From the NCBI GenBank assembly GCA_013368445.1, contig JAACJO010000001.1, forward strand, positions 1,240,001-1,304,000: a stretch of DNA of 64,000 nt, given 5' to 3'. This stretch comes from Leucocoprinus leucothites. Its lineage: Eukaryota; Basidiomycota; Agaricomycetes; Agaricales; Agaricaceae. This document shows positions 46,576-59,199 of the stretch, in pieces. The notes beneath the pieces are model-generated. The model saw only the letters and a program-made list of their open reading frames with translations. It searched no databases and was not told where the DNA came from. The position numbers and the translations under genes were made by a program. The number at the start of each line of letters is the position of its first letter. The first letter of the stretch is position 1.

Positions 46576-49500
46576 ATGGATATTGGAATCACTCGTATAC
46601 CTCACGAAGCTGGAAAATGGGATATTGTTCGTGCGATCGCCGACGTCCTTCACTCGGACGAATTTCGCCCTGAGGGCGCTCGCAAAGAAAATTTCGAGGT
46701 TGAACTATCGGAAAGCAAAGTTAGCGATTATCGGAATGGAGGAATGGGACACTTATATCTTCCTACGGAATTACTGGGTTATAAATTCTTGCGATATGTG
46801 GAAGATGAACCGATTCGAATCAAGGATCCTGCGAATGGACGGATGAAAAAGCTCAGGTTCTTCAGAGGAGATCGCTCGAAACCATTCAGAAAGGGCTTGA
46901 TAGAGAGACTGGCAAAGACTCCTTATATGGATCCAGATATTGAAGAGGCGCATCAAAAGAAATTAGCTGAACTGGCGGATCAATTCCGTATCGACTCCGT
47001 CCAGTTTGGCATTTTCTACCGCGATCAGTATCCTGACGACCCGAAGCAGCGGCTTTCTCCCCGTTCCTTCTCAATCGAGTGCAACCAGGACCTCGTAAAT
47101 GACGATGTCGGTTGGCTGAAGTTTGAGTACAACCACAAGCTCATCCGGATAACGGTCGGTTTTGACTCCATCATTCTATCTCAAGGCCTTACATCTTACA
47201 TCCTGAGGGTCTTCTCTAGATGTGTAACCCTGTAACTGGGGAAACGGGATATAGCATCGCAATCAAACTCTCCTCGATCCAAAAGATTGCCATTGGCTAT
47301 GACGGAAAGCCTTGTTAGTATACGATTGCCTTTGTTCCCAGCTCACTTGGGCCTGACCTTTTTGTCCACAAGACGTTTGCTTTGACACGCTCACACCACC
47401 CGTCCTTGAATCATTTCAATATCATCGTTCACAAACTGGGGACAAGGCCAAGGACGAGCAAAAGTACAAACATCGTATTGGCGCCCTCAACGAGGCCCAC
47501 CGCGCGGTTGCGCCCTTTGCGCCCCATCTTCGTATCCTGTTGTACAAATATTCAGACCACGACGTTTTAGATGCTTTCGTGGAAATGTGCAAAGCTTCTG
47601 ATATACCCGAGAACATCATCATTCGTTGTGATATACCCGGAATGCCACAGGTTGAGGCTTCAGGGCGTGGCTTCTTTTCCCGCAACGCCCTCTATCGCCT
47701 TCGACGCGAGATTCGTGTTTTCCATTGGACCGTTGGCTTCCAGCTAGAAGCATTGTTGTATAATGGGATCTTACACACGGAGGAGATACGTGACCTCCTT
47801 CGACCTGTCCAGAGGCTTTGTGAGGAACAAGATCATACCTACGTGGATAATTTCCTTCGCAAATACGCAGAGACTTTACAAGATCGTCCTGTTTGGGAGA
47901 GTCCAATGGCCTGCTTCAGCCGTATTCGGAGGAAATACGTCCAGCCGAAAGCGGCAAACTCTACTTTTCGGTGTCGCCATATCGCCTTCACTCCAACTCG
48001 TGTGCTTTTCGAGGGCCCTTACGCTACCCAGTCCAACCGCATTATCCGACAATTCTCTGGCTACGAAGATTTTTTCATCCGCGTTGATTTCCGTGACGAG
48101 GACAGGCTGCAATATAGATGGGATCGAGAAGTTGACGGAGCAACCTTTGTTCGCGAACGAGTGGGTACGACCTTGAAGCAAGGTTTCGAAATTGCCGGAA
48201 AGCATTTCGAATTTCTCGCGTACTCCTCTTCTGCACTGCGAGAGCATGCAGTCTGGTTCATGTCGCCCTTCAAGCATCCAAAATATGGCATGGTCGATTC
48301 GACGAAGATTCGGGACCAGATTGGAGATTTCAGAGGTACTCCGCTGATGAAACAGCCCTCAAAGTATGCTGCTCGACTCGCACAGGCATTTACTGCGACG
48401 GAGGCATCTGTAACGATCAAAAGAAGTGAATGGGAGGAAGTCGAGGATATCAAGCCTGCAGGTCATAAGGAAGACGATCCAGCTCCGAACCTATTCACGG
48501 ATGGTGTTGGATCTATATCAAAGGCCCTCGGAGACAGGATATGGGATGAGCTATGCAAAAGTCGTCGGGGTCATGGCGAACAGTCCATCATACCCTCCGC
48601 TGTGAGTTCAGTCGCGTTATCGGTTGTTCTCTTTCTGTGCTCAATATCTTCCAGTATCAGATCCGATTCTTGGGATACAAGGGTGTGGTCGCTATTGACG
48701 AGCAGCTCGATCGGACGGGAAATGGCATACACATGCGCCTTCGAGACTCAATGCGCAAGTTTTCAGTATCAAATGATCAAGAGGCGCCTATTGAAATTGC
48801 TCAGGCATTCGAACATCCGAATGTCTGCTATCTGAATAGGTATGGCTTTTCCGATGGTGCTAATATTTGGGTTGATGCTCAATCAGCAATCCAGACCTCT
48901 CGTGATGCTCCTGGAGGATCTTGGTGTCAGCAAGGATGCATTTTTGACCCTTCAGGACAATGAAGTAGCGGAGGCGCGCACGATCCATGACAATATCGAA
49001 CGTTTCCGATCTGTACTTTGGGGACATCATCTTGGGCGTCCGTTCAGGTTTCCATGGATCATTAAGCAACTCCAAGAACTGGGCTTCGAGATTAACGGCA
49101 ACGATCCCAGCAAACCGAATATCGACACTCCGTTCCTTAAGCAAGTAAGAGAGGTGGCGATGATGGACATTATGAGGGACATTAAGCACAGTGCAAGAAT
49201 CCTGGTGCCTGATAGCCACCTTCTCGTCGGTGTCGCAGATGAAGGACCGGCATATGTTAAGCGCGGTTTTGAGGACGTGTTTTGCTTGCGCCCAGGTCAG
49301 GTCTATGGTAAGCATAGCTTACTAGCTGTTTGAGTATTTGCTGAGTGTCTTTTAGCTTGTATTCAGAGAGGCCCCGACCAGGAGCCGTTTTGGTTAGAAG
49401 GTCATTGTCTGGTCACGCGAAGCCCCGTCGCACATATTGGAGATGGTGAGCTTGTTCCCATAATGCCATTGGCCACTTACACTATGTTTTGTCAGTGCAA

Positions 49501-50982
49501 CGTGTTCGGGCAATTGGAAAACCTCCCCAGGGGAAGCTTTGTCTATTCGGTCACCTGAAGAACGTCCTTGTCATGTCCTCCCAAGGTATGGAGCAGCAGG
49601 CTCGATAGTTCTACTTTTGTTGACATTCATTATCCAGGCATACGGTCCTTAGCTTCTTGTTTGGGCGGCGGCGATGTCGACGGGTAGGTTTAAGGTCCTT
49701 TCCCCCTTCATCGTACTGACGGCGTGGTAGTGACTTGTTCCAGATCATCCAGTATGAGCCGCTACTCCCCATGACATACGAGCGACCTATGGACTACACT
49801 TCTATGGGGACAAAAACAAATGACTGGGATAGTACCGTTGATGACATATGTGATTTCATCGTCGAATATATCAACTCGGATGTCCTGGTATGTTCCTCAT
49901 TCTCTGATGTGGAAACAATTTCGAGCTCTCTTTTCTAGGGTCTATTATCCGATCGTCTACTGATGATCGCAGGTGTGTTCTAGTCGGCTCATTTGATTGG
50001 ACCACAAAGCTGACAGTTTTGCATAGATCAATCTAAGGTACGATGTCATTCAGACATACTGAATCATCCAATCTTGCCGACTTTTCTTTTAGCAAGGAAT
50101 GAATGACCCGGATTGTATAAAATTAGCGGAATTGTGTTCACAGGTGAGGTGACATCATCAAAGTGTAGACCACTCCGACGAAACCTTTTCCAGGCTGTCG
50201 ATTATCCCAAGAATGGCATAGCTGTTAATCTCGACCGAGATCAGCTACCACGTACCTTGATCAGGTGTAAGCCTGACTGGCATGCGGCGGAGGTGGTCAG
50301 CCCTCGTCAAACAGATTACTATAGGTCTGCCCGTGCACTCGGAGAGCTTTATCGGAGCATCACGCTCACAGACCCGGAACCCATTGAAAAAGTCACTTTT
50401 AATCGCGAACCACTTCGGGACCCCATTTCTCAGGTTCTGCGAGGCAAAGTAGAGTTTTATATCGGGGATTTTGTTCTTCCGACTGAAGACTTTTCCGAAG
50501 AATTGAAATCTCTCTACCACAGCTACAGAGAAGAGCTCAACTACATTCGCTCTACGCACACCCTTTCCAACACGCCCGGGGCAAAACTTCTTGAAGCTGA
50601 AGTAGTCGCCGGGACCATCCTGGCTAAATGCTCTCAGAAGCGTAGGAGAAGTGATAGGATTTATCGCATGCGCTTGCATATGTCAACGCAGGTGAAGGAG
50701 GTCAAGAACGAACTATTACTGCAGAAGGAGCATTATGAGTTCCAAGAACTGGTCGAGGGGCTCAAGAAGGCTTGGAGAGCTTGGGAGTATAGCCAGACTC
50801 GCGAGTTTTCCGAGGAAGGCTCAAACAGCTTTGGCTTCATTGCCCTTGATGCCATCCTCGATATCCTGGAGCGCCTGGACACAAACATGGAAGCCCAAGT
50901 GACCTCCGACCCCTACGATGACACTCTTAATCTCTCTGACCTTGAGTCAGAGATCGACAATCAAGATTCCGACCTAATTTGA
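46576..50982 (+). CDS. RNA-dependent RNA polymerase (RNA silencing)
   Basis: A cellular RNA-dependent RNA polymerase of the QDE-1/RDR family, which makes double-stranded RNA for Dicer. It has about 1,250-1,300 residues. The start ATG 46576 gives MDIGITRIPHEAGKWDIVRA. The catalytic double-psi barrel is clear: FTDGVGSISKALGDRIWDEL; RFLGYKGVVAIDEQLDRTGN; MRLRDSMRKFSVSN; ILVPDSHLLVGVADEGPAYV; GQVYACIQRGPD; HCLVTRSPVAHIGDVQRVRA. The signature DVDGD is intact in CLGGGDVDGDLFQIIQYEPL, formed across an intron at about 49685-49742. It continues CSQAVDYPKNGIAVNL. The stop is TGA 50980-50982. Around ten short introns are present, with no frame breaks needed. It should be active. Whether it serves quelling, meiotic silencing or heterochromatin cannot be told from the sequence. 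Confidence 0.93.
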
Positions 50983-51250
50983 CCGTGGCGGCACTTCAGC
51001 ATTCTCTCCTTTCAGCTGTCCGGGACCAATTAGTTGATTCCAACTATGTATATGAGCTTGAGGCCTGAGCCTTGGATCAGGCTCTAGCGCACGAAAGATG
51101 TATTATTTGTACTTGTATGGAAATGTTACCATTGTATATCACCTCATCTCTTTGCCTACCCCCACCCTATGGACTAAGGAATTGTTGTCAAGCAGTCTTT
51201 TTTGGCACCCCAGCCGCTTACATTGATTCCTCTTATCCTTGAGCCAAATC

Positions 51251-52642
51251 ATGCCTTCCCCTTTGACTCCGAGTGAAGAAAGTACTCTGATCAGGAAAAC
51301 CAATTCCGAGATTCTACTCGTTGTTTTCATTCATGGCTTCAAAGGTGGAGATAATACCTTCAAGGAGTTTCCACAGCGGCTTCAGCACGTCCTATCGGAG
51401 AGCGTAGATAACATTTGCGTCGAAAGCATTGTATTCCCTGCTTACGAGGTGCGTCGGATGGGGTCCGTATCACTTCGTCACATAACGTTCTGTGTCTCTC
51501 GGTTGTAGACCAAGGGAGAGCTGGTAATTATACCTTGTTATTTTTCCGACTTCAAGTTTCGATGATCTGCATGGACAGAATGCTGCAGTGACCCGTTTTG
51601 CGGACTGGCTCACAACACTGACTGTACAACGGGAGAATGAGCATGGAGGGGGCGCCGGGAGTGCCAAAGTTGTAATATGCGGGCATAGGTATGCACGCTC
51701 GAAGGTTATCTCCACCGACACCACGGATTCTGATGAAAACTCAAAGCATGGGCGGATTTCTAGCCGCAGATTCGCTGCTAGAATTTATAAAAACCCGGCC
51801 TGATCAAGACTGTCCTCTGTGGCCCCGGATTATCGCTTGTGTGACCTTTGATACGCCGGTACGACTCATATCTAGCCCGCCCATGAAGCTTCCCTTTTCA
51901 ACTCAATTCCGTAGTTTCTAGGCATAAACCCTGGAGTCGTGAAGAACGGTGTTACTAAGGCTGCTGAATTTGCCAACGTTGCCACTACCGCTGGATCAGC
52001 TATCTTTGGGTCATTTGCTGGCCTCGGGGCACAAAAAGTAGCCGAAACGCGAGCTTCCCCATCTAATAACTCTGCGCCTGCATCACCTTGGGGCAAATGG
52101 GCGCCTGCTGCATTTGCGGTTGGTGGTGCGCTACTGGCAGGTGCAGCTGCAGGAGGAACCTATTACAAACGCAACGACCTCAATCAGGGCTATACCTGGC
52201 TTATGGATCATATGAAATATGCAGGGAATATATGGGACGAGCCAGGACTTCGACGTCGCGTCGATGCGCTGGTTGATGCGCATGAAAAACATGGGATCTT
52301 CTTCCGCAAGTATGTCTCCTCGACCTTTGCTTGACAAATTATTCAACCATTCTCAGTTTCTATGTCTTACTTCCCGAAGCACCTCCTATGCACCTCACAG
52401 CACGAACGTTCATTGTCCAGCCCAAACGAACATCTCGCGAAGTGAAATATTTCACACCTACCAAGAACAAACGAGCTGCCGACGAGGCACAGGGACACAC
52501 GGGTATGTTTGATGCTAAGACGAATGACGGTTACTATAACCTTGGCCTGGTTGCTGCAAATGTCATACGAGAGGCCGTCCAGGCTACTCGGGCTACTGGG
52601 TCCACTGAGTCCGACGCGACTAGTGGGAAAGATGATGTATAG
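51251..52642 (+). CDS. DUF676-like serine lipase/hydrolase with C-terminal membrane segment
   Basis: An alpha/beta hydrolase of about 340 residues. The start ATG 51251 gives MPSPLTPSEESTLIRKTNSE. The oxyanion region is LLVVFIHGFKGGDNTFKEFP. The nucleophile elbow GHSMGG is formed by an intron splitting the Ser codon (51689-51745). FDTP joins FLGINPGVVKNGVTKAAEF if the acceptor CCGTAG is used. A Gly/Ala-rich hydrophobic stretch (AAFAVGGALLAGAAAGGTYY) may insert in a membrane. HMKYAGNIWDEPGLRRRVDA follows, then PPMHLTARTFIVQPKRTSRE. The stop is TAG 52640-52642. The catalytic His was not assigned with certainty. Family members act as phospholipases or acyl hydrolases; the substrate here is unknown. 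Confidence 0.82.
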
Positions 52643-52705
52643 GGAAGTAGAGAAAAGTGTATTTATATAACAAGTTATACCTCTATGTATGGGTGTTGTG
52701 AAGAA

Positions 52706-53480
52706 TCAAAGCGTCTGTGACTTGAGATCGAGGCGCATCGCATAAGCGTCCTCTCCGTCTGCATCTAATAAACATTATTTCAATACACAAGGAAAGCCTT
52801 GGACATGACACTACTCACAGTAGCCCTTTTCTATGTCTTTTACCGTGAATCCCAGAGTGTCCCGATAAAGGCTCAGCGCCGCTCGATTTGACTTGCGAAC
52901 GTGGAGTGAAACATAGGCAGCACGGTGAACTGTAGCCATAGCTTCCTCTGAGTTCAGACCTGAAGTAAGTACGAGTCCGCTAGTATGACAGAGGCTGATA
53001 ACGTACGAGACTGCACCATCAATTTCTTCGCCAGCCCCAGTCGTCGGTATGGTCGTAGGACAGAAATGGATGTGACGTGCCCGTGAGGTTCCTCACCATC
53101 TTTGAGGTCTTCCTCCCTAATAGAGGTCATTGAGTTTTGAATATGGTGGCAAGAAGCACGATTCTGCTCACATTTTTGCGAGGATGTACCCAACAATCCG
53201 TCCTTTGTGATCCTCTGCAACATATGAAAGGGATGGCCAGGTCATGGCGTGGTAGAGATCTAGTGCGTTGAGTTATGCGTTCACTGAATCCCTCGTTCAT
53301 GCCTTTGAAGAGATGAGGAAATGCGAATACGAACAGTATCTCATCGTGTAATTTTCAGGTAGATTTTGGAGGTTGCATGCTTGCATACCAACCAGGTCTT
53401 CAACCTGTAACAAATCGGGTTCGCCTGATCGAAGATTTAACGAAAAGCTAATCGCTCACTTTGATAGGTCGTACGTTCAT
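52706..53480 (-). CDS. NAA10: N-alpha-acetyltransferase NAA10 (ARD1), NatA catalytic subunit
   Basis: This cotranslational enzyme acetylates N-termini exposed after Met removal, in a ribosome-bound complex with NAA15. It is a GNAT-fold protein of about 160 residues. The start ATG at 53478-53480 gives MNVRPIK, then after an intron [20 protein letters not shown]. It continues [20 protein letters not shown] and [10 protein letters not shown], then [19 protein letters not shown]. The acetyl-CoA loop is [42 protein letters not shown] and [15 protein letters not shown] are hallmarks of NAA10. The end is RLDLKSQTL with stop TGA 52706-52708. It lacks the long acidic tail of animal NAA10. About six introns of 45-60 bp are present. 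Confidence 0.93.
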
Positions 53481-54449
53481 GGTAATATCGCACGGAGAAA
53501 GTAGGCGTGAATATGACCTGGTGTGTAGAGGTTTGACGGGGGTGTCGGAGACTCGAATTTCAATGAGGATAGGGAGGGAGAGCCGGGTTTTCGTCACTGA
53601 TCAAGGCAAAACAAGCAACAACTATCACCAGACAGCCAATGGGCGAGAAGATCAGGGATCGCTGCTCTACAACTTAGAACCACGCAGTTCCTCCTACAAA
53701 GAGCCTTGCTCACCAGGGACCGAGCAATCGAAGCAGGACGCGGTTTCTTTTATTTGCAGACACAGCGGGACGGCTTTACCCTTGTTCTCAGTTTCAGGTT
53801 TGTCCTACTTACTCGTTTATAGTATCTAGCACCGATGTGAATGGAATCTATAGACGGGATTTCTAACGTCTCGCTTCGACTCAAAAGTCATCTCGCTTCG
53901 ACTCAAAGTCACTATTCCTTATACTTTAACTTGACCCCTCTAATACCTCGTGGGTTATCATGCTTTGGTTAGACTTGGGAAATAGGACGTCTCGCATTTT
54001 ATTTGCCGTTTAAAGTCCGATATCTTCCTGGAACGTGAAAGGAGCATGGGGCTTATGTTTTGGCGTCGTTGAACGTCCTCACCAATTGGTATTATTTTGC
54101 GAGTGGTAAAATATTAACTGAGCATGTACCGAGTTACCGTAATGCCTACATTCTGGTAGAACAATCATCATCGGTGTATCGTGAGCGACCCAGACGGACG
54201 AGTTAGCAGTGGATGAGTATGAAAGGCCGTATGGTTTTTGGGTGTAATCCAAAATATACCGTAATCATTGTCTAGAGTTCCCCCAGCTCCCGGCAGATGG
54301 GAAACGGCCCAAGCTCACCCGGCCCTTTTGTGATTCCTTGGAGCCTCTTCTATCACGTTTAGTTGAGTAACCTTCAGCCGATAACACAGTCGCTAGGTTC
54401 ACAAGGAAAAGTTTCTAGTATACTTTATCTACTCTCGTGCCACTAGTAT
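53481..54449. other. Intergenic stretch with a short tandem repeat
   Basis: These 969 bp lie between NAA10 and the lipase gene. An open frame at 53461-53829 has no recognisable family. A tandem repeat at 53869-53911 is listed separately. No other feature was supported. Confidence 0.5.
53869..53911. repeat. Two-copy tandem repeat, about 21 bp unit
   Basis: The unit TCTCGCTTCGACTCAAAGTC is present twice in a row. The first copy has one extra A. It lies in the gene-free stretch between NAA10 and the lipase gene. Confidence 0.9.
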
Positions 54450-56114
54450 CTAACTGATTATTACATGTCCTATCTCGCCGACCAACTTCCTCTTGTGCCT
54501 GCCATCGGGTTTGACACCGACCACTTTTAAATTCATATCAGTTGTAGGAATGTCTTCCTTCAAGGCCTCATCAAGTCTATTATCAAGGAAGGCAAGCGAG
54601 AGCCGGATAATGTTGTTGAATATCAACATATCATGCTTTTTACGGAGGAGCGGTAGAACAGAAAAGTCTGAGAAAGAGATATGGCTGCTTCCAACTGCAA
54701 GAAAAGGTCAGATGTTGGCACTCTAACGAGATGATGGGTTCTCACTGATGGTCGCAATGCGCGGTCCTCGAGGTTCCCAGGTAGCCATGATCTCCTCAAG
54801 CCGAGTGTGATGGTCCTTCCAGAGAGTAAAGGCTTCCGAATTGATCACGAACATCTTGGGCTGTCCTTTAGGCGAGGTTGGCTTGAAGGAACCATGATTG
54901 TGGAGGGGGGCATTTTCGCTTATGGATAATTGCAGCGATGCCACGCCGTCTTGTGCTGGGCTTGGGGTAACATATGGTACAGGGCCTGGAGAAGGGAGGG
55001 GATCTAACCAAGGGTCGAGAACGATAATCTTAGAAATTGGTATAGGACTATAATTTTCGCCAGGCTTTGAAGATAGTAATGAGAACTGAGGGAAGTTAGT
55101 CTCAATTATTAGTCTTGAAGTAAGTCGACTCACAGCGGTTGCACCGCCAAAAGAATGGCCGGCGAGGATTACATCTTCACTGTGCTTGATTATACTACTT
55201 CCGCTGGATGTAAGACCAGACCAGCTTGCCTTATCGAGTGGGATTCCATCAATGTTTTCGATCTCGATCTCCGAAGTTTTTTGTATGAACTTCTGGAAAG
55301 CTCGGTACATAATATAGATTTCATGGCGACGGAAAGCGAGTTGTTCACCTCTCAAGGGCTTCGGGAAGTCCGTTGGCTCCTCACCATCCTCCCAACTAAG
55401 GAAATAATCAGCTGGATTGTCGTATAAAGGGATTAAATGGTCAAATTCTCACTAAACATCTGTTTCCCGAAGGTACACGATGGAGCGGTGAGTGTCTTTG
55501 GTGTTACCCTCCCAGGATCGAGGCCTGCAAGCCATACCGCTGCCATCACGATGCTCGAGTGCCAGAACAACCTTTCCAGAAGCCGCAAGGCGCGAACAGT
55601 ACTGACTATAAGCGGTCCGACTCCCTCCAAGGCCATGTGAGAATATAACCAGTGGCCATTGTTGCTCAATATCTCCGTGGGCTTTCTCAGGATGCAAGAT
55701 GGGAGCGTTCAAAAATGCCGGAACTTTGAGTAACGACCCAAAAAGGTAAACTGCAGGCCATAAAAGCCAGCTTGAGACGCCCATGTAAGTGGACAAGCCT
55801 AACAAGGAATCACTGAGAGGTCTACACGGAGAATTGCTCGTCAGTAGAAATCTACGGTATCACCAAAGTTCAACTGACCTGAATAGCCAGTCGAAGCCCT
55901 TGCAGGGATTGCTTGACGTATCAGCAGGATAGTACGCCGTAAATGCAATCTCTTCCAGCTGCAAGGCATGGAAGGCATGGTTTGTCAAATCCGGTCGTAA
56001 CGTCCTAGGTGTTTTCAATTTCGCTCTTCCGACTCGTGTAACAGGTTTGACCGGAGTAACAAATGTAGTTACGCCGACTGGAAAAGGTCCATGGATGGGT
56101 GGAAGTGATAGCAT
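54450..56114 (-). CDS. Platelet-activating-factor acetylhydrolase-like lipase
   Basis: A group VIIA-type phospholipase A2 that would remove short or oxidised acyl chains from phospholipids. Length is about 460 residues. The start ATG at 56112-56114 gives [49 protein letters not shown] and [20 protein letters not shown] form the core and oxyanion region. The nucleophile Ser is in [19 protein letters not shown], the Asp is in [12 protein letters not shown], and the His is in [16 protein letters not shown], formed across an intron near 54695-54749. All three triad residues match family positions. The tail is [19 protein letters not shown] then [15 protein letters not shown] with stop TAG 54450-54452. 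No clear signal peptide is present, which suggests an intracellular form. Confidence 0.9.
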
Positions 56115-56568
56115 TGAAGGATGGGGTAATGTGTAAGGAAGAAGAGAGTTAAAGTGTTAGAAAGCAAATTTATTTAGCCAGGCATTAGCATCCGAAAGTA
56201 GCGAAAGTGTTCCCCAGGCGGCGGCAGCAAAGTGCACTGAGCAACCGTCCGACCGTCGAGAGGACTCGCGTGGGTGTTCAACGTTTCTCGGGCGCCAAAA
56301 ATGTCGCGCCCAGGCTGTTAACCTGAGGTGCCATATATAATCACGTGTGAATACTTTCAATATTTTTAATTGTCCACAAGTTGTGGCTAGGTCTCCATTA
56401 CATAGGTAGGGGTTGATCACGGGGTAGAAGGAACAATCTGTAGGGTTGTTTATGAATGCTATGGTACTTTAAAGCTGCGCTGAAAAAGCGAGGGAGATCA
56501 AGGCAGCTCAGACGGAATGGGCTAAGGAAGTATGATACAAATGAAAACACACAATGAAACCGAAAAGA
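56115..56568. other. Intergenic spacer
   Basis: These 454 bp separate the lipase promoter from the 3' end of GRR1. An AT-rich CATATATAATCACGTG sequence at about 56331-56346 includes a CACGTG E-box. No exon was supported. Confidence 0.45.
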
Positions 56569-59199
56569 TCAGTGGCGAGGATAAGCTCCACCAGGAGCTG
56601 GTGGTTGGGGTGGGTACTGCTGGTATGGATTCTCCTGATGGCTGCCACGTCCGAAATGAAATACTCCTCTCAACGTTCTCCCAACGTTCCAGTGGTTACT
56701 AGAACCGTCCCCAGTTCCAGAGAGACCAGCCTCACCATTTGACGAAGTAGCGTCAACCATCGACCACTGGTCAACGTCAACTGGGTTCGTATGAGAGTCC
56801 ACCATGGTCGTGCCAGTGTCTGAAACAGTGTATTGTCCGTACTGGTGTACTCGCATCTGTTGGTTCATCATCTGCTCCTGCTCATAGCTTTGCTGGTGTG
56901 CCATTTCAGCATAGTGCTGATCCAAAGCGGAGTACTGTCCGAACGGAAAGCCAGTCTGGCCACTGGTCGAGCCAGATGGCGTCTCGATGATTGGTAGCAT
57001 ATCCGATATTGTCTGGTCAGCGGGTGCACCCTGACAGCCACGTCGAGAGGGACCCGCAACAGGAATAGCAGTCCCATCCTGAATGTGGGCGTTGAGGCGA
57101 CTAGTGGCACCAAGGATGTTGACAGAAGGTGGAACATTGTTGCCTAGTCGTCCTGCTCCTATGGTAGAAGTTGGGATGGTAGCTCCCCGTGGTGACCTAT
57201 CACGATTAAAGACAAATTCATGGGCTTGTGGTTGACCTGGGCCACCTCCTCGCGGAGACTGAGCGGTCACATCCACTGGTGTCGGATTAGGAGTAACTGT
57301 TGCTAGTGGCGTTTGTTCCATCTCAACTTCAGCATCTGGCTCGGGCGTCCCATCGTCATTGAAGATCTCGTAGTCGTCATCCTCGTATTCTGTATCATCA
57401 GTAGCATTGGTCTCATTCATACTGTCGAAGAGCTCGGTGAGGTGATTGCGCAATTGCGAGATGCCTCTGCCAGAGTAAACACAGAATGCCGCACGTTGTG
57501 CGGTATTAAACTCCTTGAAGATTATAAGCCATCGAATGATCAAAACTAGTAATAGATTGACCCACCTTTGGAGCCTCACGGCAGTACTTCTGAAGGTCTG
57601 GATCACGGAAGGCAGGGATTCCAGTAAGGCTTAAATGAGTTAACTTGTGCAATTTCTGCAAGAGGAAGTGGATTGCCATGACTGTAATCTGGTCGCAATA
57701 GGAAAGATGGATTCGCTCCAAAGTGGCATGGCGTTCAGCGAGAGCATAAATAGCTTCGTCTGTCAAATTATTGACACGCACAAGTCCAACTCTGCGGAGC
57801 TTGGGTAACGCAGCAAGTTCGAAGACGGACATGTCGGTCAGGAGGGTGCAATCTACCGTCAAGAATGAGCGCATGTTCACAAGGTTTTGAGTACAAACAG
57901 CTTACTTGCAAAGTCAATATAACGAAGCCTCGTACAAGATCTTGCTAAAATGCGGATTGACCTATCCGTAATTCTGTTCGCGTGGCCAAGATGGAGGTAG
58001 TGCAGAGACCTGCCCAATTTGCTTATTGTCTCGATTGCCCTGTCAGTCAAGAGGCCACACTTGGAAAGCACTAGGTTCCGAATTTTAGGCGCATGCGAAA
58101 TGATACCCTCAATGGCATCATCAGTGATCTTCGAACAAGCTGTTAAGTCCAACATCCGAATATGTTCAAATGATCGATTGAGAACAAGGGGTGGTAATAA
58201 CTGGGCGGGATCATAGTTGGAAAGAGAAATGAAGGGATCGGTATCTGGTAGCACCCTCTTTTCCATTCGCGGGGACGCAGGGAAAGCACTATCCGTTAAT
58301 TCAGGACAATGGGCGAGGCGCATTTCACGCATATTGGTACAATGCTGCCAAAGGCTTCGAACGCCAATGTCTGTGACTAGAGCGCAGTGGTCGAGATCAA
58401 TCTCTAGCAGTAGCGGGCAGTTCTTGGCAAGTGCGATAACTGATGCGTCTGTAATCTTTGAGACGTTGCTAAGCTTGACACGACGAAGGAGTGGACAGTA
58501 CTCAGCCAAGGCCAAGATACCATTGTCTGAAACTCCTGCACACCCCGTGAGATTGATACCCTGTAGGCGCCTGGCGGCGTGAGCCAGGCCAATAAGGGCG
58601 GTATTCGTAGTTTGAATGCAATTTGTAAGATCGATAGCAATGAGGTGTTCAAAGCGTGCAAAAAAGTACTCGAACAGCTCCCCGGACACGCCCTTGCAGT
58701 TTACAAGCGTCAAACGCTCGAGTCTATCGCAGTGGATGAATTTGATGAGCACATCGTCTTTGAGGGACGTTGCTAGGTTGAGGAGGTTAAGGCGTCGGAT
58801 GAAACGAGAATAGGTGAATGTGTGGCCAATGTTTCCGAGCACAGTGCCCATCTTGACCATGGTGCCGTACTTGGGGAACATGGGTTTGTGCCATAGGAGT
58901 TCAACGGCGCATTCACACCAAGTCCTGGATACAAGGACACAGTGCAGGAGATCCTTGGTAACGCTGACGTGCTTGAATATGTTGATGAGAATCTCTGCAG
59001 GAACGAGAGAGACGGGAGGCTCGCTCCCTGTTTTGATTGGGGAAGCAACCAGTGGCGATCTCGACGACCACTGGGCAGGAACTGGGGCTAAGGGGGCAGA
59101 AGGGTTGTCCTGACCGGCAAAGAAAATGGACTTTCCCGGTTCATCCTCTTCATAGTCATCGGAAAGAGAGGTATTGGAGGGTGCGTTGTGAAGGTACAT
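56569..59199 (-). CDS. GRR1: F-box/LRR protein GRR1, SCF substrate receptor
   Basis: The substrate-binding subunit of an SCF ubiquitin ligase; in yeast GRR1 controls nutrient sensing and G1 cyclins. Length is about 840 residues. The start ATG at 59197-59199 gives MYLHNAPSNTSLSDDYEEDE. The F-box near residues 60-110 reads SLVPAEILINIFKHVSVTKD, LLHCVLVSRTWCECAVELLW. At least ten cysteine-type LRRs follow, for example LTLVNCKGVSGELF, INLTGCAGVSDNGI, IDLDHCALVTDIGV and LDLTACSKITDDAIEGI. After an intron it continues CTLLTDMSVFELAALPKLRR. A second intron leads to FNTAQRAAFCVYSGRGISQL, then a long acidic, Pro- and Gln-rich tail (YAEMAHQQSYEQEQMMNQQM) ending PGGAYPRH, with stop TGA 56569-56571. Domain order and repeat type match fungal GRR1. 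Confidence 0.94.

Noticed and set aside
53461..53829. 122-codon open frame antisense to the start of NAA10
   Set aside because: It overlaps the first exon of NAA10 on the other strand, begins with a TTG and has no recognisable domain.
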